A DNA stretch of 53,616 nucleotides, from positions 1 to 53,616 of the forward strand of contig CALKHV010000020.1 in assembly GCA_937988865.1 (NCBI GenBank), written 5' to 3'. This DNA is from an uncultured Propionibacteriaceae bacterium (GTDB lineage: Bacteria; Actinomycetota; Actinomycetes; Propionibacteriales; Propionibacteriaceae). Made by a program: the position numbers and the translations under genes. The notes beneath the pieces are model-generated. The model did no database searches, was not told the DNA's origin, and was given only the letters and a program-made list of their open reading frames with translations. Of this stretch, positions 38,201-45,804 are shown one piece after another; within the stretch, counting starts at the first letter, position 1; every line of letters begins with the position of its first letter.

Positions 38201-38747
38201 CGAGACGCTCGTCGTGCTCGACCCCGACGACCACTCGCGCGAACTGACCAGCTTCACCTTCCCGCGCCAGCGCCGCGACCGCCGCCTCTGCCTCGCCGAC
38301 TTCTTCCGGGACGCCGACGAGGTCGCCGCCCACGGGCCCGACGTGTTCGCGATGCAGCTGGTCACGATGGGTTCGAGAGTCGCCCAGGCCACCCAGAAGC
38401 TCTTCGACGCCAACTCCTACCGCGACTACCTCGAGCTTCACGGCCTCTCGGTGCAGCTCACCGAGGCGCTGGCGGAGTTCTGGCACGAGCGGGTCAGGGA
38501 GGAGCTCGGATTCGCCCGGGACGCGTCCGTCGATGAGGCGATCCGCGACCAGGCGTATCGCGGGTCGCGGTACTCGTTCGGCTATCCCGCCTGCCCCGAC
38601 CTCGAGGAACGGGCGAAGCTCGTCGCGCTCCTCGAACCCGGACGCATCGGCGTCGAACTCTCCGAGGAGTTGCAGCTCCACCCCGAGCAGTCGACGGACG
38701 CGATCATCGTCCACCACCCGGAGGCGAAGTACTTCAGCGCCCGGTGA
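35265..38747 (+). CDS. metH: Cobalamin-dependent methionine synthase
   Basis: An 1160-residue, four-module enzyme moving a methyl group from methyltetrahydrofolate to homocysteine. The homocysteine barrel (residues 1-300) has the zinc ligands Cys222 (LNCATGP) and Cys288/289 (GGCCGTTPDH). The folate barrel starts near YLAIGERTNANGSKAF. The cobalamin module has DVHDIGKNL with cobalt-binding His733, then GLLVKSTMVM. The C-terminal SAM-binding activation domain (around VHGYWPVY and YRGSRYSFGYPACPDLEE) is present, so reactivation is intact. Probably leaderless; no B12 riboswitch precedes it. Confidence 0.98.
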   Translation: MTTLRDLLFHRVLVADGAMGTMLQAHDLSLDDFQGLEGCNEVLNVTRPEVVASVHRAYFEAGSDMVETNTFGANLSALGEYDIPERIEELAEAGARIARGVADEFSTAERPRFVLGSIGPGTKLPTLGHITFAALRDAYARQVAAMITGGIDAVQIETSQDLLQTKAAVIGTKRARAAAGVDLPIFVNVTVETTGTMLLGSEIGAALSALEPLGIDVIGLNCATGPAEMGEHLRHLARHARVGVGAMPNAGLPELGPNGAVYPLGPDGLATALDRFASDYGLSVVGGCCGTTPDHIRALVEVMRDREVAARTPEHVNAASSLYSEVPFAQDTSYLAIGERTNANGSKAFRDAMLAENWDECLEIAKGQTRDGAHLLDLCVDYVGRDGAADMREAASRFTTAVTLPIVLDSTEPDVIEAGLECLAGRSVINSVNFEDGDGPTSRYARIMPIVAEHGAAVVALTIDEEGQARTAEWKVAVASRLIDDLTGRWGLDVGDILVDCLTFPIATGQEETRRDGLETIAAIRELKLRHPGVRTTLGVSNISFGLNPAARIVLNSVFLHECVQAGLDSAIVHAAKIMPIDRIPEEQRQVALDLVHDRRTSDYDPLTRYLELFEGVTAADVRQSRAAELAALPLAERLQRRIVDAADKGLDADLDEALGLKPALDIINDDLLAGMKTVGELFGSGRMQLPFVLASAEVMKKAVAYLEPHMEVDETSSGKGTIVLATVKGDVHDIGKNLVDIILTNNGYTVVNLGIKQPVTAIVDAARTHDADAIGMSGLLVKSTMVMKENLAELNSLGLAERFPVLLGGAALTRAYVEHDLNEMFAGEVRYARDAFEGLSLMDAVMAVKRGVPGAALPAVKPRRIAAGSKIEIAEPVLGVRSDVARPVPGSVDVPTPPFWGSRVTKGLKLADVSAWLDERATFLGQWGLKSARDGASYEELVASEGRPRLRMWLERIQTEGMADFGVVHGYWPVYSRDETLVVLDPDDHSRELTSFTFPRQRRDRRLCLADFFRDADEVAAHGPDVFAMQLVTMGSRVAQATQKLFDANSYRDYLELHGLSVQLTEALAEFWHERVREELGFARDASVDEAIRDQAYRGSRYSFGYPACPDLEERAKLVALLEPGRIGVELSEELQLHPEQSTDAIIVHHPEAKYFSAR

Positions 38748-38755
38748 GCGACCAC

Positions 38756-38801
38756 TCACTCCTGCCGAAGTGTCTGAGTACGGACAGATCCGCAGGAGTG
38801 A
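38756..38801. terminator. Long bidirectional hairpin between metH and the S49 peptidase gene
   Basis: A perfect 10-bp inverted repeat, TCACTCCTGC and GCAGGAGTGA, encloses a 26-nt loop that holds a further TGTC/GACA pair. It sits between convergent stop codons, so it probably terminates both transcripts. There is no T tract. Confidence 0.75.
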
Positions 38802-38819
38802 AAGGTGGCTTCCGGAGAG

Positions 38820-40043
38820 TCAGCCGCAGATGGCCGTGATCGAGCCCGCATAGGCCAGGACGCTCGGCGTCCCGGTGCAGACATTGCTGGTCGCGCGCTC
38901 TGCAGCCGCCCCGTACCCGTGGACGCGGGCCTCCGCCCCCAGCAACTGGTCGAGGACGCTCGGCAGAGTGGCGCGGACGATCCGGGTGTCGTCGGCGGGC
39001 GTCCCGTTGAGTTCGGCGGCCTCGCGGAAGGCGTCGTTGCGCCCGGCAACGTCGTCGATCAAGCCCTTCTCCCTGGCGGTCTTCGGGTCGTAGATGTAGG
39101 CGCCCAGGTCGTTGCGGATCGTCGCGGCGGGAATGTCCCGCTTCTGGGACACCCAGTCGACGAAGTCGGCGTACTCGTTGGCCATGCCCGTGGTGAAGAC
39201 TGTCCGCTCCTCCTTCGTCATCTCACGGAAGGGGTTGCCGAAGTCCTTGCCCTTGCCCTGCGTGAGGTACTCGCTGGTGATGCCCTCACTGGTGACCACG
39301 CCCGAGACCAGAAGGCTGCCGGTGATGGCCGTCACCCCCTTGTAGTGGTCGAACGGGCCCGCGATCACGCCGATGCTCCCCACCAGGGTTCCGTGGTCCG
39401 CCAGGATCCTGTCGGCGCCTGCCATGGCATACATGCCACCGGACGCGCTCATGCCCTCGACGTACGCCAGTACCTTGTGGCCGGTGCGATCCTGGTAGCG
39501 CTCGATGGCTTCGGCGATCGCCCGCGACCCGTTGATCGAGCCTCCGGGTGTGTTCATCAGCAGCACCAGACCGTCGGCGTCGTCCGTCTTGATCGCGTCG
39601 ATGACATCGGCGACCTCGTAACCGTAGGTCGACGCCGACAACGCGAGGCCGTCGCTGCCGGTCGCCATGATGACGCCGGAGATGTCGATCGCCCGCAGGG
39701 TGTGCTTGGCGGCATCAGGACCCCAGATGGTCTCGAGGGGCTGGTCAACCGTGAAGGTCCGGTCCCCGACAGCGGCCAGTGCGCCGGCGAACATGAGCGT
39801 GGTGACGAGAGAGCCCAGCAGGCCGAGCACCAGGAAGATCAATCCGGCTCCGAGGGCAGCCCCACTGCCGAGGCCGAATCCCCGCTTGAAGGACCCCTGC
39901 TGCTGGGGCATCGGGTACGCCGGCTGCGGTATCGGCGCGGGAACACCCCCTGACGGTACGAACGACCAGTCCGGCGGCGGGTATCCCGGGCCCTGGGAGG
40001 GGGCGGGCGTCCCGGACGTCGATGGGGGTGTGGGTTCTGTCAT
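38820..40043 (-). CDS. sppA: S49 family signal peptide peptidase (SppA-like)
   Basis: A 407-residue membrane protease. A Pro/Gly-rich cytosolic N-terminus of ~55 residues precedes one or two membrane segments (~61-92). The protease domain has MNTPGGSINGS, the nucleophile Ser201 in SASGG, GSIGVIAGP and the presumed general base Lys264 in QGKGKDFGNPFREMTKEER. The short single-domain form resembles B. subtilis SppA, which degrades leftover signal peptides. The C-terminus extends beyond the domain by ~80 residues. The ATG at 40043 is chosen from the AAGGAG upstream. Confidence 0.9.
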   Translation of the reverse strand: MTEPTPPSTSGTPAPSQGPGYPPPDWSFVPSGGVPAPIPQPAYPMPQQQGSFKRGFGLGSGAALGAGLIFLVLGLLGSLVTTLMFAGALAAVGDRTFTVDQPLETIWGPDAAKHTLRAIDISGVIMATGSDGLALSASTYGYEVADVIDAIKTDDADGLVLLMNTPGGSINGSRAIAEAIERYQDRTGHKVLAYVEGMSASGGMYAMAGADRILADHGTLVGSIGVIAGPFDHYKGVTAITGSLLVSGVVTSEGITSEYLTQGKGKDFGNPFREMTKEERTVFTTGMANEYADFVDWVSQKRDIPAATIRNDLGAYIYDPKTAREKGLIDDVAGRNDAFREAAELNGTPADDTRIVRATLPSVLDQLLGAEARVHGYGAAAERATSNVCTGTPSVLAYAGSITAICG

Positions 40044-40071
40044 CGCTGATCTCCTTGTCGTGACACCCACG

Positions 40072-40077
40072 AGGTTA
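40072..40077 (-). promoter_or_regulatory. Candidate -10 box (TAACCT) for the S49 peptidase gene
   Basis: On the minus strand TAACCT lies 28 nt before the ATG and leaves a leader carrying AAGGAG. Confidence 0.4.
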
Positions 40078-40108
40078 GGCGCTGACTCGACAGGCAGCCA
40101 CCTTCTGG

Positions 40109-40114
40109 GACACT
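40109..40114 (+). promoter_or_regulatory. Possible -10 box (GACACT), leaderless start of the HAD gene
   Basis: GACACT is 7 nt before the ATG at 40122. It is a weak match to the consensus, but no SD is present before this start. Confidence 0.3.
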
Positions 40115-40121
40115 TGACGCG

Positions 40122-40808
40122 ATGAGCGCGCACAAGTCACCCACCCCACGTCCCCAGGCTGTCCTGTGGGACTTCGACGGCACCCTGGTCGACACCGAAC
40201 CCGTCTGGATCGCCTCCGACACCGCCACGATCACCGGCTACGGCAAACCGTGGACGCACGATCAGGCCGTCGAGTGGGTGGGGGCCTCGATGGAAGCGTC
40301 CACCACGTACTTCGCGTCCTATCTCGACGTCCCGGGTCTCGACTCGCCGCGTCTGATGCGCGAGATCGAGCAGATGGTCGCCGATCACAACCGCGCCCAC
40401 CCCATCCCGTTCCTACCGGGTGCCCGCGAACTCCTCGACGAGTGCCTGGACGCCGACATCCCCCTCGCGCTGGTGACCATGAGCTCGCCCCTGGTCGTCG
40501 CGTCCATCCTCGATCGGATGCCGGGCGTCTTCCATGCCGTGGTCAACGGCGCGGATGTCGCCGAGGGCAAGCCCCACCCCGAGCCGTACCTGAGCGCCGC
40601 CGCCGCCCTGGGCGTCGACCCTGCCCAGTGCCTCGCCCTCGAGGACTCGCGGTTCGGCTGCCAGTCGGCCAACGCCGCCGGGGCCGTCGTCATCGCCGTC
40701 CCGAGCTTCCGGACGATCGAGCCGGCCCCTCGCCGCGTGATCGTCGACTCCCTGGCGGGCCTGACGCTCGACCGCGCCTTCGACCTCTATTCAGGAGCAC
40801 TCGCATGA
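40122..40808 (+). CDS. HAD-family phosphatase
   Basis: A 228-residue haloacid dehalogenase-like hydrolase. Motif I is WDFDGTLVDTEP (nucleophile Asp), motif II VTMSSPLV, motif III GKPHPEPY and motif IV LEDSRFG; a four-helix cap after motif I places it with beta-phosphoglucomutase-like phosphatases. The substrate is unknown. The gene heads a unit with trmI (ATGA overlap) and arc, an arrangement seen beside the proteasome genes of other actinobacteria. Confidence 0.88.
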   Translation: MSAHKSPTPRPQAVLWDFDGTLVDTEPVWIASDTATITGYGKPWTHDQAVEWVGASMEASTTYFASYLDVPGLDSPRLMREIEQMVADHNRAHPIPFLPGARELLDECLDADIPLALVTMSSPLVVASILDRMPGVFHAVVNGADVAEGKPHPEPYLSAAAALGVDPAQCLALEDSRFGCQSANAAGAVVIAVPSFRTIEPAPRRVIVDSLAGLTLDRAFDLYSGALA

Positions 40809-41767
40809 CCAACTTCTCCGGCGTCCGCATGGGCCCGCTCGTGGAGGGCGAGCGCGTCACCCTCACCGACCCGAAGGGACGGCGACACTCCCTCCTGCTC
40901 GGCCACGGCAAGGAGTTCCACACCACCAAAGGCGCTGTGCAGCACGACGCCCTCATCGGTGGCCCCGAGGGAGTCGTCGTCACGTCGACCGGGGGCATGG
41001 AGTTCCTCGCGCTGCGTCCGATCCTGAGCGAGTACACGGTCTCGATGCCGCGCGAGGCAGCCGTCATCTACCCCAAGGACGCCGCCCAGATCCTGATGTG
41101 GGCCGACGTCTTCCCGGGCGCACGCGTCCTGGAGGCCGGTGTCGGGTCGGGTGCGCTGACCACCTCGTTGTTGCGCGCCATCGGTCCTACCGGGACGCTG
41201 CACTCCTACGAGCGCCGCGCCGACTTCGCCGCCGTGGCCCGCAAGAACGTCGAGTACTTCATCGGCGGCGAGCACCCCGGGTGGACGCTGACCGTCGGCG
41301 ACCTCGTCGAGTCCATCGCGGACGAACCCATCGACCGCGCGGTCCTCGACATGCTGGCCCCGTGGGAGTGCATCGAGGCGATGGCCCAGGTGCTGCAGCC
41401 CGGCGGCGTCCTGTGTTGTTACGTCGCCACCGCGACCCAACTGGGCAAGACCATGGACACCATCCGCGCCCACGGGGGTTTCACCGAGCCCAAGGGCAAC
41501 GAGACGACCACCCGCGACTGGCACGCCGAGGGCCTGGCCATCCGACCGGCCCATTCGACCACCGGGCACACGGGCTTCCTCGTCTTCACGCGCCGACTGG
41601 CCCCCGGCGTCCTCGCGCCGATGCGCAAGCGCCGTCCGGCGCCCGGCGCGTACGGCCCGGACTACGCAGGTCCGCGTCCGGCCAACGTGCCGATGACCAA
41701 CCAGGAGGTCCCCGACGACGTCCCGGTGACGCCGCGCCGCGCCCGGGCGGACGCCGGGGAGGAGTGA
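40805..41767 (+). CDS. trmI: tRNA (adenine-58-N1)-methyltransferase
   Basis: A 320-residue enzyme making m1A58 in the tRNA T loop. The N-terminal beta domain has LTDPKGRRHSLLLGHGKEFHTTKGAVQHD; YPKDAAQILMWADVFPGARVLEAGVGSGALT is the SAM site; DMLAPWE and CCYVATATQL follow. A Pro/Arg-rich C-terminal tail is specific to actinobacteria. It overlaps the HAD gene by 4 nt and precedes arc by 1 nt, so tRNA modification and the proteasomal ATPase are co-transcribed. Confidence 0.94.
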   Translation: MTNFSGVRMGPLVEGERVTLTDPKGRRHSLLLGHGKEFHTTKGAVQHDALIGGPEGVVVTSTGGMEFLALRPILSEYTVSMPREAAVIYPKDAAQILMWADVFPGARVLEAGVGSGALTTSLLRAIGPTGTLHSYERRADFAAVARKNVEYFIGGEHPGWTLTVGDLVESIADEPIDRAVLDMLAPWECIEAMAQVLQPGGVLCCYVATATQLGKTMDTIRAHGGFTEPKGNETTTRDWHAEGLAIRPAHSTTGHTGFLVFTRRLAPGVLAPMRKRRPAPGAYGPDYAGPRPANVPMTNQEVPDDVPVTPRRARADAGEE

Positions 41768-41768
41768 C

Positions 41769-43370
41769 ATGAGCGAGGCAGCGCAGCGTCAACTCGAGCT
41801 CACCGAGCGTCAGCTTGCGAACGCCCGCTCGGATGCGCGCAACCTCGCGTCCCAGAACGAGACCCTCAACCGGACGCTCCGCGAGGCGCGCTCGAAGCTG
41901 GTCTCGCTGAAGGCTGAGCTTGAATCACTGGCCCAACCCCCTCTCACCAGGGGGATCGTCATCGAGGCTTCCGGGGACACCGTCGACGTCTCTGTGCAGG
42001 GACGCCAGCTGCGCGTCGGCGTCGGCACCGAACTCACTCCTGAGGGCCTCCGGGCTGGGCAGGCAGTTCTGTTGAACGAGGCCATGACGGTCGTCGGGTT
42101 GGCCGACCCCATCCCCTCGGGGGAGTTGGCGACGGTCTCGGAGATCGGGGACGTCCCGGGCGTCGTCATCGTCAAGGGCAACGCCGAGGACGAAGTCGTC
42201 CTTCGCCTCTGCGGTGACCTCGTCGGGGAACCCCCCGCCGTCGGGGACAGCCTCCTCGTCGACACGCGGGCCGGCCTCGCGCTCGCCATGGTCCACCGGT
42301 CACGGGTCGAGGAGCTGGTCCTGGAGGAGACCCCGGACGTCCGTTACGCCGACATCGGCGGCCTGGGGCCGCAGATCGAGGCCATCACCGACGCCGTCGA
42401 ACTCCCCTTCAAGCACCGCGACACCTACCGTCGCTACGGCCTCGGCGCACCCAAGGGTGTGCTGCTCTACGGCCCGCCCGGCTGCGGCAAGACCATGATC
42501 GCCAAGGCGGTCGCCCATTCGCTCGGCGGCGACGGCAACAACTCCTGGTTCCTCAACATCAAGGGCCCGGAGCTGCTCAACAAGTTCGTCGGCGAGACCG
42601 AACGACAGATCCGACAGGTCTTCCTCCGGGCGCGCGAACATGCCAGCGAGGGCAAGCCGGTCATCGTCTTCTTCGACGAGATGGAGTCCCTCTTCCGGAC
42701 GCGCGGCTCCGGCGTCAGTTCCGACGTCGAGAACACGATCGTCCCCCAACTCCTGAGTGAGATCGACGGCGTCGAGGGGCTCGAGAACGTCATCATCATC
42801 GGCGCCTCGAACCGTGAGGACCTGATCGATCCGGCGATCCTGCGTCCGGGACGTCTGGACGTCAAGATCAAGCTCGACCGTCCGGACGCCGAGGGAGCGC
42901 GCGAGATCTTCGCGAAGTACCTCTCGTCGGACGTCCCGTTGCACCCCGCGGACGTCGCGGCCCATGACGGTGATCGCGCGGAAACCGTCGCTGCCCTCAT
43001 CGAGCTGGCTGTCGCACAGATCTACTCCACATCCGACGAGAACCGCTTCCTCGAGGTCACCTACGCGTCCGGTGACAAGGAAGTCATGTTCTTCCGCGAC
43101 TTCGCGTCCGGTGCGATGATCCGCAACGTTGTCGACCGTGCCAAGAAGATCGCCATCAAGGACGAGATCTCCGGGGGCCCGGGCGGGGTGTCGGCGCTCG
43201 GACTGCGGCAGGCGTGCCTGGATGAGTTCGCCGAGAACGAGGACCTGCCCAACACCACCAATCCGGACGACTGGGCGCGCATCTCGGGCAAGAAGGGCGA
43301 GCGGATCGTGTTCATCCGCACCCTGACCGGCGCCGACTCCCGCGGACGTTCCCTGCCGGACGCGCAGTGA
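41769..43370 (+). CDS. arc: Proteasome-associated AAA+ ATPase (ARC/Mpa)
   Basis: A 533-residue ring ATPase that recruits pupylated proteins and unfolds them into the 20S proteasome. An N-terminal coiled coil (residues ~3-55) that binds Pup is followed by two OB domains (~60-185) and the AAA+ module: Walker A GPPGCGKT at 235-242, pore loop NKFVGE, Walker B VIVFFDEME. In mycobacteria the C-terminus ends in GQYL, which docks into the proteasome alpha ring; here the protein stops at RGRSLPDAQ with no such motif in frame. It lies 1 nt after trmI. Confidence 0.95.
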   Translation: MSEAAQRQLELTERQLANARSDARNLASQNETLNRTLREARSKLVSLKAELESLAQPPLTRGIVIEASGDTVDVSVQGRQLRVGVGTELTPEGLRAGQAVLLNEAMTVVGLADPIPSGELATVSEIGDVPGVVIVKGNAEDEVVLRLCGDLVGEPPAVGDSLLVDTRAGLALAMVHRSRVEELVLEETPDVRYADIGGLGPQIEAITDAVELPFKHRDTYRRYGLGAPKGVLLYGPPGCGKTMIAKAVAHSLGGDGNNSWFLNIKGPELLNKFVGETERQIRQVFLRAREHASEGKPVIVFFDEMESLFRTRGSGVSSDVENTIVPQLLSEIDGVEGLENVIIIGASNREDLIDPAILRPGRLDVKIKLDRPDAEGAREIFAKYLSSDVPLHPADVAAHDGDRAETVAALIELAVAQIYSTSDENRFLEVTYASGDKEVMFFRDFASGAMIRNVVDRAKKIAIKDEISGGPGGVSALGLRQACLDEFAENEDLPNTTNPDDWARISGKKGERIVFIRTLTGADSRGRSLPDAQ

Positions 43371-43415
43371 CCAGGGCTCCAGGCCACCGCCGGGGGACGC
43401 CGGGAGTGCGTGTGC

Positions 43416-43421
43416 TAACTT
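43416..43421 (+). promoter_or_regulatory. Candidate extended -10 (TGTGC-TAACTT) for pyrB
   Basis: An AT-rich patch, TGTGCTAACTTTTC, lies 32 nt before the pyrB GTG, which has GGAGG 9 nt upstream. It suggests that pyrB has its own promoter, apart from the arc unit. Confidence 0.45.
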
Positions 43422-43452
43422 TTCGTGAGCCCAGACGCCGGAGGTCCGCAGA

Positions 43453-44499
43453 GTGAACCAGCACAGCCAGCACTTGCCCCTCTTCGGTCAGGGCAGGCAC
43501 CTGTTGAGCGTCCAGCAGTTCGACCGCCAGGGCCTGCGCGACTTCTTCGAACTGGCCGACACCGTGCAGCCCATCGCCAACCGTCGGGCCATCTGCACCG
43601 TGCTTGATGGCGCGGTGCTCTGCAGCCTGTTCTTCGAACCGTCCACGCGCACGCGACTGAGTTTCGAGTCGGCCTTCCTGCGCCTCGGCGGTGAGGTGAC
43701 AACCACCACCGGTTTCACCTTCTCGTCGATGGCGAAGGGCGAGTCGATCGCCGACACCTCACGGGTGGTTTCCGGCTACTCGGACGTCCTGGTGGTCCGC
43801 CACCCCGACGAGGGTTCGGTGGGGGAGTTCGCCGCTGCGGCCTCGATCCCGGTCATCAACGCCGGCGACGGCGCCGGCGAGCACCCCAGCCAGGCCCTGC
43901 TCGACGTCTACACGATGGAAAAGGAGCTCGGCTCGCGCGGCAAGGCCGTCGACGGGTGCACGATCGCGATCATCGGTGACCTCAAATACGGACGCACGGT
44001 GCACTCGCTGATGAAGCTCATGGCCCTGCACGACAACATCACCTACCGACTCTTCAGCCCGCCGAGCCTCGAACTGCCCCTCGAGACCGAGCAGTACGTC
44101 ACGTCACGTGGTCATGTCATCCACGAATGCGATTCGGTCGTCGAGGCCGTCAGCGGAGCCGACATCGTCTACGCCACGCGCGTGCAACGCGAGCGCATGA
44201 CCGAAGAGGTACTGTCGACCGCCGGCGTGACCGGCAACCTGCTCAACAAGGCGATGCTCGTCGAGGCCGGCGCGCAGGACATCATCATCATGCATCCGCT
44301 GCCGCGCGACTCCCGGCTCGACTCCTACGACCTGTCGAGCGACGTGGACGACCTGCCGGGCCTGTCGATCTTCCACCAGACCGACAACGGCCTGATGGTG
44401 CGCATGGCGATCTTCCTGACCGCTCTCGGATGCTCGCCCGACACGGTCCGTGCGACGACCAAGCAGCGTCCGTGGAGTGCAGAACTGCACTGGGACTGA
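43453..44499 (+). CDS. pyrB: Aspartate carbamoyltransferase, E. coli-like catalytic chain
   Basis: A 348-residue enzyme joining carbamoyl phosphate and aspartate. The carbamoyl-phosphate site FFEPSTRTRLSFESAF, KGESIADT, NAGDGAGEHPSQALLD, GDLKYGRTVHSL, TRVQRERM and HPLPR match the E. coli PyrB/archaeal/CAD type. The typical actinobacterial chain instead has FYENSTRTR and HPGP. About 15 extra residues precede the domain. No regulatory pyrI follows. It stands alone between arc and the proteasome genes, 19 kb from carA-carB. Ornithine transcarbamoylase is excluded by these motifs. GTG start with GGAGG. Confidence 0.93.
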   Translation: MNQHSQHLPLFGQGRHLLSVQQFDRQGLRDFFELADTVQPIANRRAICTVLDGAVLCSLFFEPSTRTRLSFESAFLRLGGEVTTTTGFTFSSMAKGESIADTSRVVSGYSDVLVVRHPDEGSVGEFAAAASIPVINAGDGAGEHPSQALLDVYTMEKELGSRGKAVDGCTIAIIGDLKYGRTVHSLMKLMALHDNITYRLFSPPSLELPLETEQYVTSRGHVIHECDSVVEAVSGADIVYATRVQRERMTEEVLSTAGVTGNLLNKAMLVEAGAQDIIIMHPLPRDSRLDSYDLSSDVDDLPGLSIFHQTDNGLMVRMAIFLTALGCSPDTVRATTKQRPWSAELHWD

Positions 44500-44538
44500 C
44501 GCCGAGGGCCCGGGCTGGGGTGGGCTGCGACCCTGACG

Positions 44539-44898
44539 TCAGGCGGCGGACCGCCGCTTCAGGATCAGCCCGGCCAGCAGGCGCCAGCCGACCAGGAACA
44601 CCCCGAGCACCAGGATGGTCACCACCCAGAACGGCCAGCGCGCGCTGACGTCCATGGCGACGCGCAGGATGAGCCCACCCATCGCGGTCACCCACCACAC
44701 GAAGACCCCGCTCCACAGGTCGGCAGCCGGACGCCGGCGCACCAGCAGCACCACCCACGCGATGCCCCCGGCCACGAGGAAGGGGAGCGCGGTGTCGAGG
44801 AGCCCCGAGAACACGTCCTCGTTGTGGCTGGCCCGACCGATGCCGGCGAAGACCACGACGAGCACGAGATCGATGAACAGGGCGGTGACGGAGCGCAT
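44539..44898 (-). CDS. DUF3054 family membrane protein
   Basis: A 119-residue protein with four predicted membrane segments. MRSVTALFIDLVLVVVFAGIGRASHNED and the following LDTALPFLVAGGIAWVV fit the DUF3054 family of actinobacteria; function unknown. It converges on pyrB (39-nt gap) and is divergent from the aminotransferase gene, with a leaderless -10 only 6 nt before its ATG. The small divergent region holds both promoters within 42 nt. Confidence 0.82.
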   Translation of the reverse strand: MRSVTALFIDLVLVVVFAGIGRASHNEDVFSGLLDTALPFLVAGGIAWVVLLVRRRPAADLWSGVFVWWVTAMGGLILRVAMDVSARWPFWVVTILVLGVFLVGWRLLAGLILKRRSAA

Positions 44899-44904
44899 GG
44901 GCTC

Positions 44905-44910
44905 ACCCTA
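44905..44910 (-). promoter_or_regulatory. Candidate -10 box (TAGGGT), leaderless start
   Basis: On the minus strand TAGGGT-N6-ATG leads into the DUF3054 start at 44898. Confidence 0.45.
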
Positions 44911-44928
44911 TCGAGAGCCGCGCCTCAC

Positions 44929-44934
44929 TACTGT
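44929..44934 (+). promoter_or_regulatory. Candidate -10 box (TACTGT), leaderless start of the aminotransferase-dop-pup unit
   Basis: TACTGT-N6-ATG. If correct, this single promoter heads nine tightly packed genes up to der. Confidence 0.5.
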
Positions 44935-44940
44935 TGAGGC

Positions 44941-45804
44941 ATGACTGGCTCACAACTCGTCGCAGTGCTGGGCAGGGGAGTGGTCGACGCCTCCGCGCCC
45001 GTCCTGTTGGCAGACGATTTCGGCCTCACGCGGGGCGACGGTTGCTTCGACGCGACCCGCGTCGTGACCGACGCGTCCGGAACTCGCGTCGACAATCTGG
45101 ACGCCCACCTCGCCCGACTCGGACGTTCGTGCCGCATCCTCGCGATGGAGGGCTTCGGCCCGGACGCCTGGCTCGATCTCGTGGAACAGTCCGTGCAGGC
45201 GTGGCGCACCCCGGGCGAGGCCACCCTGAAACTGATCGTGACGCGCGGACTCGAACACACGCCGCCCCCGCACCTGACGGGCATCCTCACGATCACCCCG
45301 CTCGACCCGGTGGGCATCCACCAGCGTCAGGGCATCACGATCGCTGCCCTGACCAGGGGATATGCGTCCGATGCCTTCATGGACGCACCCTGGCTGCTGG
45401 GCGGGGCCAAGACGCTGTCGTACGCCGTCAACACCGCCGCGCGCCGCGAAGCCTCCCGTCGCGGCGCGGACGACGTGCTCTTCATGTCGACCGACGGCAA
45501 GGCCCTCGAGGGCCCCACCTCGGCCCTGGTGTGGGCGAAGGACGGCCAACTGTTCACGACACAGCACGACGGCACGGGAATCCTTGCGTCCATCACGCAG
45601 GAGATGGTGTTCGCCCACGCCGAGGACGAGGGCGTCGAGACCGACTACGTGCTCGCCGACCTCGCCACCGTGATGGACGCGGACGCCTCCTGGATGCTGT
45701 CGAGCATCCGCGGGGTCGCGCCGATCACGGCGATCGACGGCGTCCCGGTCACAACGGACGCCGGTCTCACCGGCCGCATCAACCGATGGGCACGGTTCGC
45801 GTGA
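44941..45804 (+). CDS. pabC: Class IV aminotransferase, probable aminodeoxychorismate lyase
   Basis: A 287-residue fold-type IV PLP enzyme. DDFGLTRGDGCFDATRV is the N-terminal signature; the PLP lysine is Lys157 in GGAKTLSYAVN; EGPTSALVW and TGILASITQ bind the cofactor phosphate. The best guess is 4-amino-4-deoxychorismate lyase (folate p-aminobenzoate synthesis), but branched-chain or D-amino acid aminotransferase cannot be ruled out from sequence alone. It sits directly before dop (GTGA overlap), a neighbour with no obvious link to proteolysis. Confidence 0.8.
   Translation: MTGSQLVAVLGRGVVDASAPVLLADDFGLTRGDGCFDATRVVTDASGTRVDNLDAHLARLGRSCRILAMEGFGPDAWLDLVEQSVQAWRTPGEATLKLIVTRGLEHTPPPHLTGILTITPLDPVGIHQRQGITIAALTRGYASDAFMDAPWLLGGAKTLSYAVNTAARREASRRGADDVLFMSTDGKALEGPTSALVWAKDGQLFTTQHDGTGILASITQEMVFAHAEDEGVETDYVLADLATVMDADASWMLSSIRGVAPITAIDGVPVTTDAGLTGRINRWARFA

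Noticed and set aside
43371..43452. Frameshifted remainder of the Arc C-terminus
   Set aside because: No frame after the stop gives a QYL end or other Arc-like sequence; the region instead holds the pyrB promoter.
43453..44499. Ornithine carbamoyltransferase instead of PyrB
   Set aside because: FFEPSTRTR, the Lys-containing KGESIADT loop and HPLPR are ATCase features; OTCase motifs such as HCLP are absent, and no arginine genes are nearby.
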